DNA of 64,000 nt from Helicoverpa zea (GCF_022581195.2 NC_061474.1:3658001-3722000); one strand, 5' to 3'; positions 33,109-45,975 are shown, numbered from the stretch's first letter. A program made the numbers and translations. The notes: generated by a model from the sequence alone, not told the origin.

Positions 33109-35154
33109 AGTGAGTGAGAGTCCACTTCATGTGTTCGTACTTGAAACCTGCAGCTTTGCCAAGATTTTCAAAATGTACGCTTGCAATTTGTCATTTCTTG
33201 GTGGAGCCAGCAAATCGAAAGAAACATAAGTGTTGTATACTGTGCGTCAATACCGCACACCGGGAAAATTTCGCTCTTGCGGAGGACGTTTATATACCAT
33301 ATTTTGTGTCACACAGGACGACAGTAAGTATCCACCGAAACACTTTCAAAGATCTGATGAACGAACAAATCAGACCTAACTTGGTCACGTGGGGCCAATC
33401 AGAGCTCTATGAAGCGATAATACGCTTTGGCTCCTACTGTTATTGTGGTTTCTGAAAATTTATTCACCTCATTCAACGATGAATGTAATTCTGATGGTAC
33501 TATTAAGAACACTTGCTTAGCGCAGAAGCTGACGTTGGCAGGTCGACTCTTTTGACTTCTCGAATAGGATACCATTGGTTTTTGTGTAATGCACACCTGC
33601 AATGCATGCTGGATTAGGATAGGATACAGGTGGATAGGATTTGCAACAGAAAACAATTCTGTCTTTGTGATTGAATGACATCAAACGTAGTTTTATATAA
33701 AAGGTGTTTTTTTAGACTTGGCTCGGGTCTTACTGAGACTGTTCGTAATCGTGACCAGTGTATTTGCGATCAGAAGTTGAAAGTAAGCATGTCTCTGGTA
33801 AGCGACGCGCAATTTGTACGTTTTCAGACTCATAAAGCATTTTACGTGTGTATGGTATTAAATCGAGAAAGCTCCCATTTCTTATCTGCACTTTGTATCT
33901 GGGCTTGTTCTTAAAGCTACAGAATCCTACATTACATACCTACCTCACGCTTAGCAGCGCTTGCGAGATACAGATCCTCCTTTCTTCTAGGATTAAGTTT
34001 ACATATTTTGCATCAGAAAAAATAATTAAGGTCTACTTAATACTACTCACTCAAAGTAATTTGTTTTAAGGCCACCACATTACTGGAAGATAAGCTAAAC
34101 TATGTTTATGAAAACATCCTGATATGAACTCCATCTGTAACTTTAAATGATAATTAATTGTTATACTAAAGTCATCATTTTTGACATAATGTTCAAAAAA
34201 TAATTTAGATGGCACCGTTTTAAATTTGGCTGAGAACTATTAATTTTCCTTTCATCAAGGTAATAATTATAATTGGATTTTGATGTGGCACGGCAAACTG
34301 ACAAACACTATTGAAATGTCTATCGAAAAATTACACTACGTGTTAAAATATGGTGAATTACGGAAAATACACAACTCCATCTGTTGAAATAATAATCCTC
34401 TATAAAGAATGTATGGTAATTTATTGTCATTTACCACCTCTCTCCTTTGACAAATTTTATGTATTTTATTTAACACAGATTACCACAGATGGAGCTACTT
34501 TAACCTTGGCTAAACAAAATTTTCATATTTTTTTTTTCTTCCGAAGTTACTTATGAAGGTGTGATTTTCTGTGTAAAGGTTAATCTTTAATAATAGGTCG
34601 ATCAACTAATATAAGTACAACATTCAAATGTACAGTTTTGACAAACAGATTGCGTGTCGTAATATTTTACATCTTGAATTCACAAAATTAATCATATCTT
34701 TTGATAGAGTGAATCGATTTCGATGAAACAAAAACTAAGTAATACCCCAAGTTACGTAGAATGTTTGTATATAAGCATTTTCTGCATTGAATTCGTAGAT
34801 TTTACGTGAATCCCGAACGAACAAACAGATAAACAGATAAACAGACAAACAGACAAACAGACAAACAGACAAACAGACAAAAATGACAAAAATGATGGAA
34901 ATGGGTTCTGTTAGTTATCCTTTAACATGCTGGCTATTTTTTTTGTCAATTTCTTCAATGTACAAAAATTACTTTTCTACAGATTTATTATATGTATAGA
35001 TGGTGCGTAAGTAATTTTCACAGGAAACAGTTATAATCTATGTCTATATGCTTTGAGTCTGACAAAGCTGCCATTTGTAAATTTTCTGCAGCTGCTGCGA
35101 CTAATCAGAAGCCAGAAAGTCTGTCAGTTTCACCATGGATATCGTCTTGTGTAG

Positions 35155-35294
35155 TGAGACTGGATTGAAGATAGGTAGATAGGTAGTCGCTCCAAGCAAA
35201 ATATTGGTACTCAAACAGATTCGGTGACTGGAAGGCAACACCAACATAGTTGGGGAATAGCTGGATGGATGATAAAATGAGTCATCATCATCAG
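35155..35294 (-). repeat. Dispersed TTGGGGTCGG repeat inside tandem unit 2
   Basis: Duplicate of the copy at 32551-32690, produced by the 2.6-kb duplication rather than by a separate insertion. Confidence 0.65.
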
Positions 35295-35390
35295 CAGGCG
35301 CATAGGGTAGGATAGTTACACTACTGGGGAGAAACACTTGTATGACGGGGATTTTCTGTGCACTTACTCACTATGGTAAGGCTGACCCCA

Positions 35391-35712
35391 CATTAGGCGT
35401 GCGCGATCCTCCTGCGTGTGAGTAGCGCGGGCGTCGCGAGCACGCTGCATGAACGTCGCGTTTTGCTGCCCTGCGGCATGTGTGAAGAGTGCAAGCGACG
35501 CGCTCGTGGCGAGCACGCGGCGCTTGAGTTGCGTTCTTACCCCTTGGCCCGCTATCCCCGCCGCCCGCTAAACGCCTTAGCAGTTAAACGTCAAGGAGAG
35601 CGGCGCGTCCGCGCCGCGAGCGCGCTGTAGGTAAATGCCGCAGGGCAGCAAAACGCGACGCACGCGCGGCGCCCGCGCTACTCACACGCCCGAGGATCGC
35701 GCACGCCTAATG
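35391..35712. repeat. GC-rich foldback, unit 2
   Basis: Arms at 35391-35479 and 35635-35712, the duplicate of 32787-33108, with no difference noticed. Confidence 0.9.
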
Positions 35713-37613
35713 AGTGAGTGAGAGTCCACTTCATGTGTTCGTACTTGAAACCTGCAGCTTTGCCAAGATTTTCAAAATGTACGCTTGCAATTTGTCATTT
35801 CTTGGTGGAGCCAGCAAATCGAAAGAAACATAAGTGTTGTATACTGTGCGTCAATACCGCACACCGGGAAAATTTCGCTCTTGCGGAGGACGTTTATATA
35901 CCATATTTTGTGTCACACAGGACGACAGTAAGTATCCACCGAAACACTTTCAAAGATCTGATGAACGAACAAATCAGACCTAACTTGGTCACGTGGGGCC
36001 AATCAGAGCTCTATGAAGCGATAATACGCTTTGGCTCCTACTGTTATTGTGGTTTCTGAAAATTTATTCACCTCATTCAACGATGAATGTAATTCTGATG
36101 GTACTATTAAGAACACTTGCTTAGCGCAGAAGCTGACGTTGGCAGGTCGACTCTTTTGACTTCTCGAATAGGATACCATTGGTTTTTGTGTAATGCACAC
36201 CTGCAATGCATGCTGGATTAGGATAGGATACAGGTGGATAGGATTTGCAACAGAAAACAATTCTGTCTTTGTGATTGAATGACATCAAACGTAGTTTTAT
36301 ATAAAAGGTGTTTTTTTAGACTTGGCTCGGGTCTTACTGAGACTGTTCGTAATCGTGACCAGTGTATTTGCGATCAGAAGTTGAAAGTAAGCATGTCTCT
36401 GGTAAGCGACGCGCAATTTGTACGTTTTCAGACTCATAAAGCATTTTACGTGTGTATGGTATTAAATCGAGAAAGCTCCCATTTCTTATCTGCACTTTGT
36501 ATCTGGGCTTGTTCTTAAAGCTACAGAATCCTACATTACATACCTACCTCACGCTTAGCAGCGCTTGCGAGATACAGATCCTCCTTTCTTCTAGGATTAA
36601 GTTTACATATTTTGCATCAGAAAAAATAATTAAGGTCTACTTAATACTACTCACTCAAAGTAATTTGTTTTAAGGCCACCACATTACTGGAAGATAAGCT
36701 AAACTATGTTTATGAAAACATCCTGATATGAACTCCATCTGTAACTTTAAATGATAATTAATTGTTATACTAAAGTCATCATTTTTGACATAATGTTCAA
36801 AAAATAATTTAGATGGCACCGTTTTAAATTTGGCTGAGAACTATTAATTTTCCTTTCATCAAGGTAATAATTATAATTGGATTTTGATGTGGCACGGCAA
36901 ACTGACAAACACTATTGAAATGTCTATCGAAAAATTACACTACGTGTTAAAATATGGTGAATTACGGAAAATACACAACTCCATCTGTTGAAATAATAAT
37001 CCTCTATAAAGAATGTATGGTAATTTATTGTCATTTACCACCTCTCTCCTTTGACAAATTTTATGTATTTTATTTAACACAGATTACCACAGATGGAGCT
37101 ACTTTAACCTTGGCTAAACAAAATTTTCATATTTTTTTTTTCTTCCGAAGTTACTTATGAAGGTGTGATTTTCTGTGTAAAGGTTAATCTTTAATAATAG
37201 GTCGATCAACTAATATAAGTACAACATTCAAATGTACAGTTTTGACAAACAGATTGCGTGTCGTAATATTTTACATCTTGAATTCACAAAATTAATCATA
37301 TCTTTTGATAGAGTGAATCGATTTCGATGAAACAAAAACTAAGTAATACCCCAAGTTACGTAGAATGTTTGTATATAAGCATTTTCTGCATTGAATTCGT
37401 AGATTTTACGTGAATCCCGAACGAACAAACAGATAAACAGATAAACAGACAAACAGACAAACAGACAAACAGACAAAAATGACAAAAATGATGGAAATGG
37501 GTTCTGTTAGTTATCCTTTAACATGCTGGCTATTTTTTTTGTCAATTTCTTCAATGTACAAAAATTACTTTTCTACAGATTTATTATATGTATAGATGCT
37601 AAACTTAGATCGA

Positions 37614-37820
37614 AATCTACACTAATATAATGAAGGGGAATCATTTATTGTCTGTTTGTTTGTACCCTAAAGGTTCCGAAACTACTGAGCTGATTTGAAA
37701 AATTCTATCACTACTGGATGGCTATACTCTTTCCGAGTAACATAGGCTATATTTTATCCCAGTACGTGCCGTAGTTCCCACGGGACGCGGATGAAACCTT
37801 GGAAAATCGGCTAGCATGTT
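37614..37820 (+). repeat. Interspersed repeat, 'ACTGAACCGATTT' family
   Basis: Well-preserved member: TTGTCTGTTTGTTTGTACCC, GGTTCCGAAACTACTGAGC, TAGGCTATATTTTATCCCAG, CCCACGGGACGCGGATGAAA, and end CGGCTAGCAT. It abuts the compound tandem repeat. Confidence 0.75.
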
Positions 37821-37821
37821 A

Positions 37822-39468
37822 TAGTCATAGCTAATTATAATATATGTATGTACATACCAGTTTAACCAGGTATTTATCGCGTGTTTAGCTAAACCTGCCT
37901 ACATGACTCATTCAGTACATTCTTAATGTTATTATAATTTATTTCTTGCTTTCATTGCAGAAAACAAACTATAAAAAACTACAAACAAGACTACATTAAT
38001 TTTTATAGCAAATAAGGATAAAGTGATGATCGAAATAAGATTCTGTCTTTATAAATATAAATAAAAAAATCTTTGCCTATAATAAATCTTAAATGCCGTT
38101 TTCCTCGTTTATAAATCTTTAAATTGTTTATAGATTTAATCACTATGTTACTACAAAATCTACAGGCATGACTCAAGTAAGATTTTGTCGTCTTTAAATG
38201 AGAGACCTTCTAAGTCCTGCATTTTCACGCCTGTTCCTCGCAACTTCGCTGCACTGCAAACAAACAGTTAAACAAAAGCCTAAATCCTTTTCCAAGCTCT
38301 GGACTATTGATACACCGAATTTTATTGAAATATGTTCAGTCGTTTTAGTATGACAACGCCGAAAACAGGCAGGCAGAGTTACTTTTGCAATTATTATAAG
38401 TATAAAGGAAGGGTGGCATTCTTCAATTCCACAAATTAGGTCTGCCATACCCATTCACTCGTTCACATTCAATTCATTCAAAACATACATTACTGAACAA
38501 ATTCCATAGATGTAATATAATAAACAAGATTGCGCACGCTCAAAATGCATATTTACGAAAATGAACTCTATTCCAACGCTATAAGGTACTAAATTTGTTG
38601 CATAATACACAGAGGCAAATCCGAGCCGAGAGGGATAGTTAGAACGGAGGCCGTTTGTCTCTTTCTAACACCTTGCCAGCATAAAAAAATGTTGTGGTCA
38701 ACAGTTTTGTCTTCCCAAAAAAAACAATTGAATCACATATATTTTTATCTTATTTTAACAATTGTAAGTCAACAAATTAATAAAAATCGCATTAATTTAT
38801 TATACGAATAAATTATTTATATAAATTATTATTCTTAAAACATAAACAACATAATTTTTTTTTTTTTCTAGCGGTAACCCCGAACATTCTTGGCGCGTAA
38901 TCAGCATTTAAAATTTTGTTTATATTTTTTGTATTAAATCAATTTAAACTATTTAAATGGTGAAAAAGTGTTGTGTTTATACTTGTAAAAGTGAATCCTA
39001 TGGTGGTTGCAATATATCGTTCCACAGGTTAGCTAATAATAACATTTTCGTAAACCAAACAACTAGGGTGCCCATGAATTCTTGTAATGAGTGAAAATAT
39101 GGGTGATGGATTTTAAAACTGTTGTACTATTGTTATAGCTTCCCAAAAAATGAAGAAAGGCGACATAAATGGCTCAGCAGTCTATATATGAAGTAGAAAT
39201 ACAAAAAAAAACAGTCTTCACTTCGAATCTTCCTGCTTTTATACTGCTAAATCCCGCTAATTATTAAAAGCCTTTATAAGTATCTTAAGGTCACAAACTG
39301 CGTAAGTTAAAACTTCAATACCAATCTGCGTTTAATAATATTAGCAAATTCGGATTTGTCTCACATAGCTTAATCTCATAGTTACCCTATTAGAAAGGGA
39401 CAGACAGCCTCCGTACTGACTGTTTAACTCGGCTCGTTTTTTGGGTTTATATGCGCAGTCCTGTTTAC
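37822..39468. other. No gene recognised
   Basis: AT-rich sequence. Small minus-strand frames at 38194-38454 and 39341-39538 are not credible; the second runs into the MITE. Confidence 0.5.
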
Positions 39469-39699
39469 TATAGTTCGGCCATTCAGAGAATGCGTTCCTG
39501 ACACGTCGCGATTGAACTGACTGAATTATAACATTCATTGATTATTGATATAATAATGTTGTTTTAATGCTCCTCAATTGTTAAAACGGTAAACAACCAG
39601 CAAAAATATTTTTATCGTAACTGCAACGCCATTGCAAAGTTACGTCGTCAGTTCAATCGCGACGTGTCAGGAACGCATTCTCTGAATGGCCGAACTATA
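39469..39699 (-). mobile_element. 231-bp MITE, copy B (inverted relative to copy A)
   Basis: Same length and near-identical sequence to 8391-8621 in the opposite orientation. Here the left arm matches the right over 53 bases, after which a short stretch (TGAATTATA) replaces the expected GACGTAACT. The flanks (TTTAC and ATATTA) differ from those of copy A, showing an independent insertion. Confidence 0.9.
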
Positions 39700-39778
39700 A
39701 TATTATGTCTATGACAAATTCACACATTACGAACGATAGATAATATATCAGAGTCGTGATATCGCCGTATTACTCGCG

Positions 39779-39868
39779 GGTCAATGACCGCAGCGTAAAA
39801 ACTTCGCGCCGAGTTTAATGTCTATGGTCGACCACGTGCGCGTTTGTTTATGTTTGAGCGCGGGAAAA
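39779..39868. promoter_or_regulatory. CpG-rich motif cluster: IR-1 palindrome, E-box, E2F site
   Basis: GGTCAATGACC at 39779-39789 fits 12 of 13 EcR/USP positions. CACGTG lies at 39833-39838 and GCGCGGGAAAA, an E2F-type site, at 39858-39868. All fall within 90 bases of locally GC-rich DNA. No coding start is visible nearby. Confidence 0.3.
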
Positions 39869-39869
39869 T

Positions 39870-41100
39870 GTTTTAGGTTGTCAATTTTATTGTTTTTGAG
39901 TGGATTATGAGATTTTTTGCATTACTAATGTTTTATTAGAACCTGTTTAAATACATACTTATATAAACCACTGGATATTTCATTCAAATAATATATACAA
40001 ATTGCCCTAGGCAATATTCTATTAAACTTCTCATAGATCAGAAAAATCCAATTTGTAACATTTTTACCAAATATGAACCAACATTTAATAACGCATGTAA
40101 ACAACCATTGCTAATCCTACCCTATAGATGGAGGAAAAAAGGCATACCATCTTAAGAATTTAGACTGTTTTCTGCTGCCAAATACCCAAAAAAAATCCCC
40201 ACTAACTCTATCCACATTCGTACACCTTCTACAACACAACACCGCTTTAAAAACCCATCCTATAATTAATCACTAATTTTAATTAACATTAAACTCTATG
40301 GTATTCTAATGCACATACCCTCAGCCCATAGAATGTCCGTGGAGGTTATAAAAACGAGTACTAATGCCGTCTCTATGGTGACGTGGACGCTCTTAATTCG
40401 AACTTGACGGCTACAAGCCTTATTGGTCGAGTTTATTTATAAAAACTAACGTTAGAATGTGCTTTTCCTATTTTTCTTTAAGGTGGCTGTGCTTGTTGAT
40501 GTCTGTAGGGATTTTTCTACTAGAATTAATGTTTTATGATTAAAAACTAACAGGTAATTTGCAAGATTTTCAAGGATATACGTAAGGCGGAAAGTAATTG
40601 ATTCAATGACATGGTAAGGTGTTATGTTTCGTGTTATGTTTATTTAATATTTACATGATCTATCTCAAACAGATTGGCCACTATAAACGTATTTAGTAGA
40701 TGTGTCTCCAAAAAAAGTATTTAAAGTCAATATGCTCACAATATTTATAAATAGCTAATGAAAATGTCGTATTCAGGTTTGCGTTCTTGTCAATTTTCCC
40801 AAAAAAAACCCCAAAAGTAACAACAACTTTTAACAAAACTACTGTACATACAAATCGTACCCAATCAATCAAAACCCACTAAACAATCAATCAAACAAAC
40901 AAACAAACCCTTTACCCACAAGTATCCTACCACGCTCAAGCGCATAGTATTCCTTTAGGAGATGTGTGCCGGGTTCATTGCCCGGGAGCACGTGGCGAGC
41001 TCAACACCCCGACCGCTCGCAAAAACATAGGGAACACGCCACTGAATCACTGCCATCCGACAGTTGCAGGGTTGCCACTGCCAGGGAAAGATTTCTCTGT
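39870..41100. other. No gene recognised
   Basis: AT-rich, becoming GC-richer from 40960 as it approaches the SINE. Confidence 0.45.
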
Positions 41101-41426
41101 CTCGTTGGTCTAGCTGTCGCAAGTGCGGCTGCTGAGCACGAGGTCTCAGGTTCGATTCCCGAGTCGGGCCGAAATCGCTTAGTGGGTTTTAGAAGACTTT
41201 CACAAAGCAGCCCGGAGCCTGGAAGTTGGTGATTGATACACCCGTGCATCGGAGAGCACGTAAATGTCGGTCCTGCTCCTGATCTCTCCCCGGTTGTGTC
41301 GGATTGCCGTCCCATCGGGCTATGAGAGTAAAGGAATAGTGAGTGCACTTGTGTCTGTACAAATGCTTATGCACTATAATATGTATATAGTATGTAATCT
41401 CCTTACATGAGAACAGCCGCCGTAGC
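41101..41426 (+). mobile_element. tRNA-derived SINE, well-preserved copy
   Basis: RNA polymerase III A-box-like TGGTCTAGCTG at 41106-41116 and a perfect B box GGTTCGATTCC at 41149-41159 give a tRNA-like head of about 70 bases. The body follows (GATTGATACACCCGTGCATC, GGATTGCCGTCCCATCGGGC) and the end is ACATGAGAACAGCCGCCGTA. It matches 61103-61459 throughout and the older copy at 5915. Open frames on both strands over this region are SINE artefacts. Confidence 0.85.
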
Positions 41427-44400
41427 TTAAGTAAGATTTGTCTAGCCTAGAGAATGCTTAAATATCCCACAATATGCTATAATATTGTGGGACTCACCGG
41501 TCCAGACGTTCCCGGTATACCCACTAAATAGGCTCAGAGGCACTCCTCGCCAGAGTGGAGGTTGCAGGGTTGGCAAGAACTGGGGCTAGATTTGTCTGGC
41601 CTACAAAACATGTGAAGATCAAAATCTGGTGCTACGTTTAGGACAGCATTACTATAGAAATTAGTAGTGAGTTTTCCCTCCCATAGAAATGATTTATAAG
41701 AAATCTGATTACGCTGAACCGATTTAAGGGTTTGGCTTGAAAATGGTCACATACGTTAATAGCTGAAACTGCAGAATACTGCTGTTTATTGTAGGTGTAA
41801 CTGAAAAGGAAATCGTATGTGTTGCTGAAATGTTACAACTATGTAAAAACATGCTTATGGGCTTCATATCAATCGACTTATTTGAACCTCATCATCGCAC
41901 CGTATGATGGTACCTCTTATTTATTCAAATCTATTAAGCCTGAACCGCTAAAGCGGCTGCTAAAGAAGCTGCTTATGTGGGTTGAAACACACCACTCCAA
42001 AATTAAAAAATCTACACCCCAATAGGTACATCAATGAGGAAAACATCCATCTCCTATTACAATATAATTCATAGACTATCTATTACCACTACCGAAAAAA
42101 GTAAAAGTTCAATGACCTTGCCACGTGCTGTCGCGTAAGAAGCCAATATGAGATCATTTGTCTGCAGAATCCACCTGTAACGATGACATCATGACTCGAA
42201 CCATTACTCAACTGATCTGTACTTGACAGAAAAAACAATTGACAATTAAGTACTACTGTCACTTTCTGATAAGCCTACGGAGTATTGTAAGAAGGTAAGG
42301 TGTGGTCAGCATGATTAACAAAAAGTAATACTGTCCCAATGCTGGGTAAAGGTCAGAATCAGAATCAGAAATATTAATTTGTCAAATATAGGTATTAAAA
42401 AAGTGCGCTATGTTTTGTCCCTTCGTATTCTAGCCCTATTTTTTTGTTGCAAGCCCATTAGTTCAGGGAATATGTCGGGAGTATAAGATTTTGTTTATAT
42501 TCGTCTGAGTTGTATATTCTTCATCATCCTATTTAATATTATAAATACTAATGTTGGTTTGCTTGTAAGGTTATAAGATAGTCGCTGAATCAATGTAGGT
42601 ATATATTGTAGACAGGAAAATTCAGTTTGAAAAATGTCAAAGAGACTAAACAAGTTGGAAACACCAGTAAGTAGGTATGTGTAAAAATATTTAAGAGGAA
42701 TTCATATTACAGCACAGGTATTTACTATAGTTATTATGTCAAATTAAGCAATGATGATTTGTTTGGGAAACCCAATAAATCTCATGAATGTACTTGGGCA
42801 AGGTCACGGATCTAAATAATTTTAGAAAAACCAATAAAATCCCATACATTATGAGGATTTCCTCAAATAAATCGCACAGATTCATAAATTACTCATGTGA
42901 TTCTTCCATTACAATATAATTCTATAGGCACTAAATAATAATTGTCCTTAACCAAAATTTTCTTCGATTTTAAGAAATTAGGTTTTAAATAGTATTTTAT
43001 GTGTATTCTATATATCTGTTGTATGTCTCTAATTTCATTATATAAAAATTAAACACAAAATGTTTATTTATACATACAGTTACATATTTCAACAGTAGAT
43101 ATAAACACAGATATAATTTTCAAAATGTTTCTTCGACAACCCTACAAAGCCGTCTGCTAATGAATAGTATTTATGTAATGAGAATAGGAAACACATTGTC
43201 TGTCTAACGCGGCTCAATTATAATTATAACCATAATTATTCCTAGGATTTGATTCGAACTTAACTAGCTGTTACCTTTAGAATCATTCACGTTTTATGCA
43301 AATGGAACATCTTCACTGATCTTTAAGACTTAATATATGTTTAATTAATAATAAAAATACCCTATTAAAATAAGAATTATGTCTATTAAAGAATTATTGA
43401 AAACTGCCTAAAAGCCTGGCACATTGACAACTTTTACACGCTTAATTTTACACCAGTAGATTTGTGTCTCGTGTAGCAAAATTGACTGTTACTCGCGACA
43501 CATTCCGTGCAGAAAAAAACTATATCAATGTGAAATCGAGTATTTTTCTTAATAAGTGGTAATCGATACAGTTACAAATATTGTAGACCATTTTAAGGGA
43601 CCATATAACTCCCATTCGCATTTTTTTTTGTAAGTTCCTACATACATTTAACACATGTAACGAATATCTACACATAGTAAGCAAGTACGAGTATATATGT
43701 ACTAGACTTGACAGTGAACAGTGTACACGAACGGAGACGGAGTTCCGCCGTACACTTGACACTAGACACGTGTCAAGGGGGACAATAGACGCGAAGGCAA
43801 CAAGTAACGGATTCTCGGTTACAAACTTGTATAGCATCTTTAGGTACACTACTAGATTTGAATTTTTAGTAAGTGAAACTCTACAATGTTTTAAATACGA
43901 ATACTAGAAGTAGTAACACAGATTATATAATAGTTACTACGTAAGTAGTAACTTAATTCTAACAACTACATTGTTAATTGTGTTATACCTATAACATTTA
44001 ATTCTAACGACACAATCTCATGGGACCTTACATGCTAGAAACAAAATTATATGCCGATATTGACCGCCAAATTAGTTGGACGGAAATCGTAAAATACAGG
44101 GGGTATTTTTTAAGGGGAAAGGTACCCAATGTAATTGAACTGTGCAATCTTTATACTAGTTAAGCCCGATCAAAGTACGTAGCGACCTAAAATTCCACTG
44201 TTAGATTTCGGAGGGGTAGCCAGACAGAGTATCAAATAAACATGACTGCAGCCCTACCTATATGAAAAAGCGAGCAAAATGATTAACATAAAATATGAAA
44301 TTACCACAAAACATAATAAATTATCATTTCGCTCACTTTATCAACTTATGCAAATTAAATAAATTAGCAGCATCCAATTACATCTCATTTGTCACAAAAT

Positions 44401-44639
44401 GTCAAAAACGAGTATTTAGCTTTGGACATTCCGCAGAAAGTATTATATTTATTAATATCTTAATTTCTATAAATTACTATCTAACGACTTAATTTTTAGT
44501 ATCAACTTAATGTGCATCGTAGGTATAATATTATTTTTTATTACTTGCAATAAATTTTCCCTTTCAAGTACCCCACTACTAAGAGCAGATTACGCCACAT
44601 AAGAATTCAGGATCCCCTCTCTCTACATCCGTAACAATT
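41427..44639. other. No gene recognised; small perfect hairpin at 41465-41492
   Basis: An 11-base perfect stem (TCCCACAATAT / ATATTGTGGGA) with a 6-base loop lies at 41465-41492. The rest is AT-rich; small frames at 41819-42025 and 43520-43849 are not supported. Confidence 0.4.
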
Positions 44640-44835
44640 GATCCATCAATTTTATAGTACCTAGTTGTTTGTTTGTACCCCGAACCCTTTAAGCTCCAAA
44701 ATTACTGATCCAATTTTAACAATTCTTTCACTGTTAGAAAGCTACACAGCCCAGCTTGACATATAGGCTGTATTTTATCCAAGTACGGAAAAGAATCCCT
44801 CGGGATGCGAATAAAACCGCGAGAGATAGCTATAG
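44640..44835 (+). repeat. Interspersed repeat, 'ACTGAACCGATTT' family
   Basis: GTTTGTTTGTACCCCGAACC, AATTACTGATCCAATTTTAA, TCTTTCACTGTTAGAAAGCT, TAGGCTGTATTTTATCCAAG, CCTCGGGATGCGAATAAAAC, AGATAGCTA. Moderately diverged from 37614. Confidence 0.7.
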
Positions 44836-45312
44836 AACTTAGTTTTCTATAAACAACAATCCACCATTGTATTCACCACACAGCAACAAGCAATTTATTA
44901 CGGCAGCAGGAAAAGTAAATACATTAGCATTACTTTAATAAGATTAGCCAACGACTCAGGTTTGAGAAGCCACAAAGTGTACCTAACCAAATGCTTCGAA
45001 TTTGCGGCAAATAACTTAGAAATTGTTGTTACGTAACTATCGACGCTATGTTTCTATCGAAACAAAGTATATTGTTGTGGAAAAACTTGTGATAAAAGTT
45101 TTGCAAAGGAAATCAAAGAACCATTTAGTTTCTAATTCACACCAAAATAATGATCGCATGTGAAATAGAATCATTCGACTTTGCAGTCCAATAACTTCGA
45201 AAAAAAATCGCTATAAAAGGCCTCCTATATTTTTCTGTATCTACTGCTGTATACCTACGTACTTTGATTTGCTTACCGGTGCATTAATGAACAAATTAAC
45301 AAAAAATGTCGT
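44836..45312. other. No recognised feature
   Basis: AT-rich sequence, nothing seen. Confidence 0.5.
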
Positions 45313-45391
45313 CCTCCGAGGCTTTTTCTCATCTATGTTGGGGTCGGCTTCCAGTCTAACCGGATGTAGCTGAGTACCAGTGTTTTACAAT
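45313..45391 (+). repeat. Dispersed TTGGGGTCGG repeat, partial
   Basis: Proximal half only, from CCGAGGCTTTTTCTCATCTA through TTGGGGTCGGCTTCCAGTCT to CAGTGTTTTACAA. The distal part is absent. Confidence 0.7.
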
Positions 45392-45789
45392 TTTAATGTA
45401 GATTTAACAGTGAAAAGTGAGCGACATGTCTGTTTTTGGACTGCATAATCGAATGATTCTTATCAATGACAACCTTCCCAAGGTTCAATATACCTAACAC
45501 CTGAAAGTTGAAGTCCAAACTATCATGTTTCTATGCAATCTACGATCCCCGTCTAAAATCACCTGATGCCTGAGCCCAAAGATAATTCAGTTTAACGGCT
45601 CTAATCATCTATCAGCAGTCCACCATGTAATTATGGTCACATATATCATCATAGTTAGTTAACGGACTTTCCTATGCTACGAACATAATATAATTCAGTG
45701 TAACATACAATTTTAACAGTTCGCCAGTTTCACTTGGCTATTTTTATCTTTGAGAGTTATGTTTTTATGACTTGATTACTATTTCTCAC

Positions 45790-45975
45790 TCCTGAGGCCT
45801 GGTACTCACTGCGGGTTGTTCGAACGAGTTACCGCGGCTCTGTTACATAAAAGGCCTATGACGGAATACGACGGTTTTTAGTCAGTAAGAGTCTGACACT
45901 CCCTCACCGCTGCCAACCCACAGCGGCAGGGGTCATTTGATGATTTTTGACGTCGTTAAAAAAAAAGGTCTGGTA
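45790..45975 (+). repeat. Interspersed repeat with GACACTCCCTCACCGCTGCC block
   Basis: CTGGTACTCACTGCGGGTTG, then ACGACGGTTTTTAGTCAGTA, the named block, CACAGCGGCAGGGGTCATTT and GACGTCG followed by an A-run. The A-run and GC-rich body suggest a retroposed element. I recall similar sequence from noctuid genomes; within this window it is single copy. Confidence 0.45.

Larger units (their letters stand above)
32396..34999 (+). repeat. 2604-bp direct tandem repeat, unit 1
   Basis: Begins ATGGTGCGTAAGTAATTTTC immediately after the 239-bp units. It contains a reverse TTGGGGTCGG repeat (32551-32690), a GC-rich foldback (32787-33108), AT-rich non-coding sequence and an (ACAAACAG)n track near 34820-34880, and ends TTATTATATGTATAG. 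It differs from unit 2 at 32467 (T versus C), 32475 (G versus A) and by one extra 8-base ACAAACAG unit. The short open frames within are identical in both units and look non-coding. Confidence 0.95.
35000..37598 (+). repeat. 2.6-kb direct tandem repeat, unit 2
   Basis: Second unit, 2596 bases to the next boundary ATG at 37596 because the (ACAAACAG)n track has one unit fewer. A 3-base ATG is shared at all three junctions (32396, 35000, 37596), consistent with unequal exchange or replication slippage at short homology. Identity with unit 1 is near complete. Confidence 0.95.

Noticed and set aside
33114..33455. 113-residue frame duplicated exactly at 35718-36059
   Set aside because: Duplication alone explains the identity; there is no domain, no codon bias, and it begins at the border of a foldback repeat.
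34820..34890. ACAAACAG/ATAAACAG tandem resembling a short CRISPR-like or telomeric array
   Set aside because: Pure 8-base microsatellite without spacers; not TTAGG telomeric repeats. It is part of a dispersed repeat end.
41106..41170. Possible functional tRNA gene (good A and B boxes)
   Set aside because: The sequence continues into a 250-base body shared with two other loci and does not fold with a convincing acceptor stem, so it is a SINE head.
41001..41348. 115-residue minus-strand frame and 88-residue plus-strand frame
   Set aside because: Both overlap a tRNA-derived SINE; the same antisense frame appears in the degenerate SINE at 5794-6228.
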